Origin: Plasmodium coatneyi
Taxonomy: Eukaryota > Apicomplexa > Aconoidasida > Haemosporida > Plasmodiidae
Assembly (NCBI RefSeq): GCF_001680005.1
Contig: NC_033567.1
Span: 3,968,001 to 4,032,000 of the forward strand
Direction of reading: 5' to 3'
Length of the DNA stretch: 64,000 nt
The notes beneath the pieces were generated by a model. The model saw only the letters and a list, made by a program, of their open reading frames with translations, searched no databases and was not told the origin of the DNA. The position numbers and the translations under genes were made by a program. Of the stretch, positions 61,401 through 64,000 are shown in pieces (the first letter of the stretch is position 1; each line of letters opens with the position of its first letter).

Positions 61401-62673
61401 CCCTCTTTTTACCTTAGATGTACAATTCGCACTTATTTTATGCTGATTGTTCCGGTCTTAAGAGCAACATTTCACGCTTTAAAAATTACTTTTTCTTTTT
61501 TTTTTTTTTTTTTAGTATTTTTTCCTCGGTAAAAAAAGAAAACGTTACAGAAGAGCTCATAAAGTACGTGGTTCTCCTTCCTTAGAAGAACAACTCCTTG
61601 CTCATGTGGACGACCAAGATGGTCCACATGAATATACCTTAGTAAAGGAACGCAGACAACCAAGATCTGTTCCAACGAAAACGAAGAGACCCAAAAAACA
61701 GGGCGTTAGTCGCCCTGTTCGTCGCCGTACCATTATTGATATTCATTTAGAAGTCTTAGACGAATGTCAAAGAGAAGACCTCCATTCGACGAAGGGGGAC
61801 TTTGTTAAAACAATTGTGGAGGAATTTATGGGAAGTGAGTTCATAAAAGAGGAAAAGACTCCTAAGGAATGTGTTCCTAAGGAAGATGTTCCAATTTCAG
61901 GTTCTGGATTTAGTGAGGAAGACTTTGTTCTTAAGGGAGACATTCCTGAAGGAAATGTTCAAAGTTCAGGTTTAGGGTTCCCGTTTCAGGATCCTACGAA
62001 TTCGACCCAATGTTCAGGTTTAGGGTTTAGGGAGGAAGACTATGTTCCTAAGGAAGATGTTCCAAGTTCAGGTTTAGAGTTTAGGGAGGTAGACTTTCTT
62101 TCTAAGAAAAATGTTCCTAACAAGGGGGTTCCATGTCCAGATTCCGGGTTTAGGGAGGAAGACTTCGTTCTTAAGGAGGAGATTCCTTCTGGCTTAGAGA
62201 AGGAGCATAGGTCCTTAACGTGGATCACATACTGGGTTAATTGGATACAACAGAATATGAATGTATTAGTGGAAATAAAAACCCAACCTTGGTTTCATGA
62301 CCTAAAGGTAAGTTGGAAGGAGCATCAAAGGGGTGCTGAGCAGGGTGAATTGAACAATAATAGTGATGTTTCTTCCATGGAAAACCGTAAAAAGGAGTTG
62401 TGGAAACAGTGGGTTGCAAAGCAACATGCCCTTATGGAATGGAATAGTCAAACAGCAGATTGGTTCAAGCATTTGTTAGACAACGTGGAAAGGATGAATC
62501 CGGACGAATCGGAACAGCAACAACTGCAAAAGGACTTCTACCGGAAAAATCGTCAAACCCGGAAATTGTGGATGCTTATTTTGGCTTTGTTGTTTGAGGA
62601 GTGTGAAAGGGAAGAAAACATCGTGGATAAGGAGTTTTATTTAGATCATTTATTACAAGACACTTTGACATAG
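55469..62673 (+). CDS. SICAvar: SICAvar: schizont-infected cell agglutination variant antigen, seven exons
   Basis: Exons 55469-55567, 55702-56391, 56540-57613, 57845-58474 (or 58552), 58624-59566, 60510-60982 and 61516-62673 join in one frame to about 1688 aa (1714 with the longer exon 4). Exon 1 is a short head (MASKGGDTKFGPLKDSW). Exons 2-5 are Cys-rich SICA ectodomain modules; exons 4 and 5 are alike (CQYISRGLKHIYN versus CKYIVRELHHLYS, CEIGG versus CRIGG) and end in a Pro/Gln/Thr stalk. Exon 6 has a Gly/Ser/Thr/Pro stalk and the transmembrane segment (LTPYLPLIPILMGLSAMSYL). Exon 7 is the conserved cytoplasmic domain (KKRKRYRRAHKVRGSPSLEE, RTIIDIHLEVLDECQRED). SICA proteins are large antigens displayed on infected red cells and undergo antigenic variation. 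At seven exons this is a compact member. The exon 5 donor at 59567 is the best of several frame-compatible sites. No internal stop or frameshift was seen, so it looks intact. Confidence 0.9.
59684..59777 (+). repeat. Intron 5 copy of a segment shared with intron 6
   Basis: A purine tract, then TTTAGGATTCCGCGTTTAAG and following DNA up to GATTTCGCATTTTAGGG, is almost identical to 61032-61125 in the next intron. It is non-coding and lies just inside the 5' part of each intron. Confidence 0.92.
60050..60300 (+). repeat. 79-80-bp tandem repeat in SICAvar intron 5
   Basis: The word AATATTAGAAAGTGAAA recurs at about 60055, 60134 and 60214, with the intervening ATTCTGGACGTAAAAAATTA and GGACCCGTAAA shared between copies. 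About three units are present, decaying at the 3' side. The intron is about 940 bp, much longer than introns 1-4. Confidence 0.88.
61032..61125 (+). repeat. Intron 6 copy of the segment shared with intron 5
   Basis: Matches 59684-59777 with length changes only in the A-run and G-run. It follows a GAAAAA/AAAGAAAG purine tract that begins 6 bp after the exon 6 donor. Confidence 0.92.
61880..62190 (+). repeat. Coding repeat in SICAvar exon 7 carrying telomere-like words
   Basis: Units of about 75 bp code SSGLGFREEDYVPKEDVP and variants. The segment GGTTTAGGGTTTAGGGAGG (near 62008-62030) is a telomere-type GGGTTTA run in frame, coding Gly-Leu-Gly-Phe-Arg-Glu. The degenerate minus-strand block at 52564-53200 carries the same unit. 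Confidence 0.88.
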
Positions 62674-63858
62674 CCGAAGTGTGCAATATAAGTGGAAATG
62701 GAATATGAGAACAATATTTCACTTTCCTTCCATTAAGCGATACACATAATGTGTTATAATATTTGTACTATTTGCTACTTTTTTTTTTTACTTTTTCATT
62801 TTTTTTTTCGTATTGTACTAAGGTGCTTATGTTCATGTGTAATCAACATAAGCCCAAGAAATTCTTTATATCATTCTGATTTGTTGGGAAATTTTTATCC
62901 TTAACTGACTTGTTGGGAAGTTATTTACTTCATTCAGTTGTTTGCAATTTTTTCACGAATAACCAAAATGTTTATTTTTTCTCTTACAAGTTTCTACCTC
63001 CATATTTCTTTTCTTCCTTATACACAAATTTTTTTTCCAAAATGTTAGCACCTTCCTTTTTCTTTATTCTTCTCGCATTCTCATAAAATTCAACCGTCAA
63101 GGTTGAGATGAGTTTTTTCGGTGAACAGGCCGTTCTTATGTAGGTAGTGGGAGGAGCTGCTGCGGGTGATTCATGAAAAGTGAAATGCGCTGAGTGTGCG
63201 GCGTCGCGGTGTAAAAGTGTAAGTTAGCGAAGCTGTGAAGTGACTAATTCCTAAGGCTGCTAAGAGCCAAACCGAAAGGTTAAATGGCATTGTGAATTGT
63301 GAAACGCAAAACGTGTAATACAAAATGTGAAAATTTGAAATAGCAAATTAGCAACCGCGAAGCAGAGTGCAAAAAAATATTTTCGTCCTTGCCGTCGCTG
63401 CTGTGCGCGAAACAAGTGCAACGTGCACCAGCGAGCGCGCGAAAAGCAAAATTAAACCGCGTAAAATATTACCAAAAAAAAAAAAAAAAAAAACCATCGA
63501 AGAAATTGGTGTTCCGAAGAAAAAAAAAATTAAAAATTCAGCACACACAAAACCAACTTCCAAGGAAAAAAAAAAAAAAAAAAAAACGAACTCACTGATA
63601 TATGACTAAAATAAGAGTCGTTTTCTCTATTGGGTGGATAGCGACAAAATAAAAAGGTACACGCACAAAAAAAAAAAAAAAAAGGAAGAAAAAATGTAAA
63701 TAGAAGAGTACGCACAAGAGCCAGTAGAAGAGTCAGAACAGAGGTTAGCGAAAAAGTCACCATAAAGGTCAGTAGACGAATACACGTGACATACACATAT
63801 ATAGCCTTGACGCACAATATAAACTTAACCACGCTCCGTATAAAAAGGAAGAAACAAT
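62674..63858. other. Right edge of the antigen island and upstream region of the next gene
   Basis: About 1.2 kb without a supported gene. The first 400 bp are AT-rich SICAvar 3' flank with T runs (62780-62789, 62800-62808). From about 63100 GC rises and the style matches core intergenic DNA, with A runs at 63474-63494, 63567-63586 and 63667-63682. Lys-rich frames at 63367-63609 are readings of those runs. Confidence 0.5.
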
Positions 63859-64000
63859 ATGGATGCCATAAAAACCGGTGTGACGGCAAATTCGTGTAAA
63901 AAGGCCATAAATTATTTGAAACAGAGGTCCCAGAATATAGACATCTTCGATCTGGCTGGAACGACAGACATAAATGATGAGACAATAACGGAATTTATGA
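63859..64000 (+). CDS. Start of an unrecognised conserved-looking gene, cut by the window end
   Basis: The ATG at 63859 opens a frame of 47 codons with no stop to the window end. It begins MDAIKTGVTANSCKKAINYL and continues with a mix of charged and hydrophobic residues (NIDIFDLAGTT). The composition is balanced, without low complexity, like the core genes on the left side and unlike the antigen genes. The ATG follows an A-rich leader (AAACAAT). I cannot name the family from 47 residues. Confidence 0.6.
   Translation, partial: MDAIKTGVTANSCKKAINYLKQRSQNIDIFDLAGTTDINDETITEFM

Noticed and set aside
63367..63609. Lys-rich frames before the last gene
   Set aside because: Products of long A runs; the start codons are non-ATG or poor.
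1..64000. tRNA, rRNA or other structured RNA genes
   Set aside because: No cloverleaf, box or rRNA-like segment was recognised by eye; a tRNAscan or Infernal run would be decisive.

Overview
The window is nuclear DNA of a Plasmodium of the simian clade, most likely P. knowlesi or its close relative P. coatneyi. The reasons are two complete five-exon KIR genes, a complete seven-exon SICAvar gene, interstitial telomere-like arrays (CCCTAAA/CCCTGAA) inside the chromosome, and short-intron eukaryotic genes with long poly-A/poly-T tracts at moderate GC. No bacterial, phage, CRISPR or rRNA/tRNA feature was seen.

Positions 1-36000 are an ordinary conserved Plasmodium core block. In order it holds a degenerate serine hydroxymethyltransferase-like protein (+), an ApiAP2 DNA-binding protein with an ACDC-like region (-), a seven-exon polyprenol/steroid 5-alpha-reductase-like membrane enzyme (+), the LCCL/lectin adhesive protein CCp2/LAP4 (-), an unrecognised 1136-residue protein (+), a ferlin (+) and the AP-1 gamma adaptin subunit (-). 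From memory this order matches one segment of P. falciparum chromosome 14. I resolved the exon joins by hand so that every joined frame closes on a stop.

Positions about 37300-62700 are a variant-antigen island inserted in that core. It starts with a 22-bp tandem repeat and a C-rich telomere-like array. Two KIR genes follow in tandem, each with a start exon of only the ATG codon and two KIR-like ectodomain units. Next come repeats and degenerate DNA, then a two-exon exported-protein-like gene rich in Ala/Lys/Glu. After it lies a minus-strand relic of a SICAvar terminal exon that runs directly into a second C-rich telomere-like array, and then a compact complete SICAvar. Both telomere-like arrays have the same orientation and each precedes plus-strand antigen genes, so the island reads as two 'left chromosome end' cassettes placed internally. 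At 63859 a gene of unknown identity begins and runs off the window.

The strongest observations are: the SHMT-like protein has lost the PLP-lysine and other active-site residues; telomere repeat sequence and SICAvar cytoplasmic-exon coding repeats share sequence and are physically joined; the two KIRs share a one-codon first exon, a conserved leader and a purine-tract 3' flank; KIR intron 3 holds a nested inverted repeat; and introns 5 and 6 of the SICAvar share a near-identical segment of about 90 bp. All functional names come from sequence recognition, without database searches.
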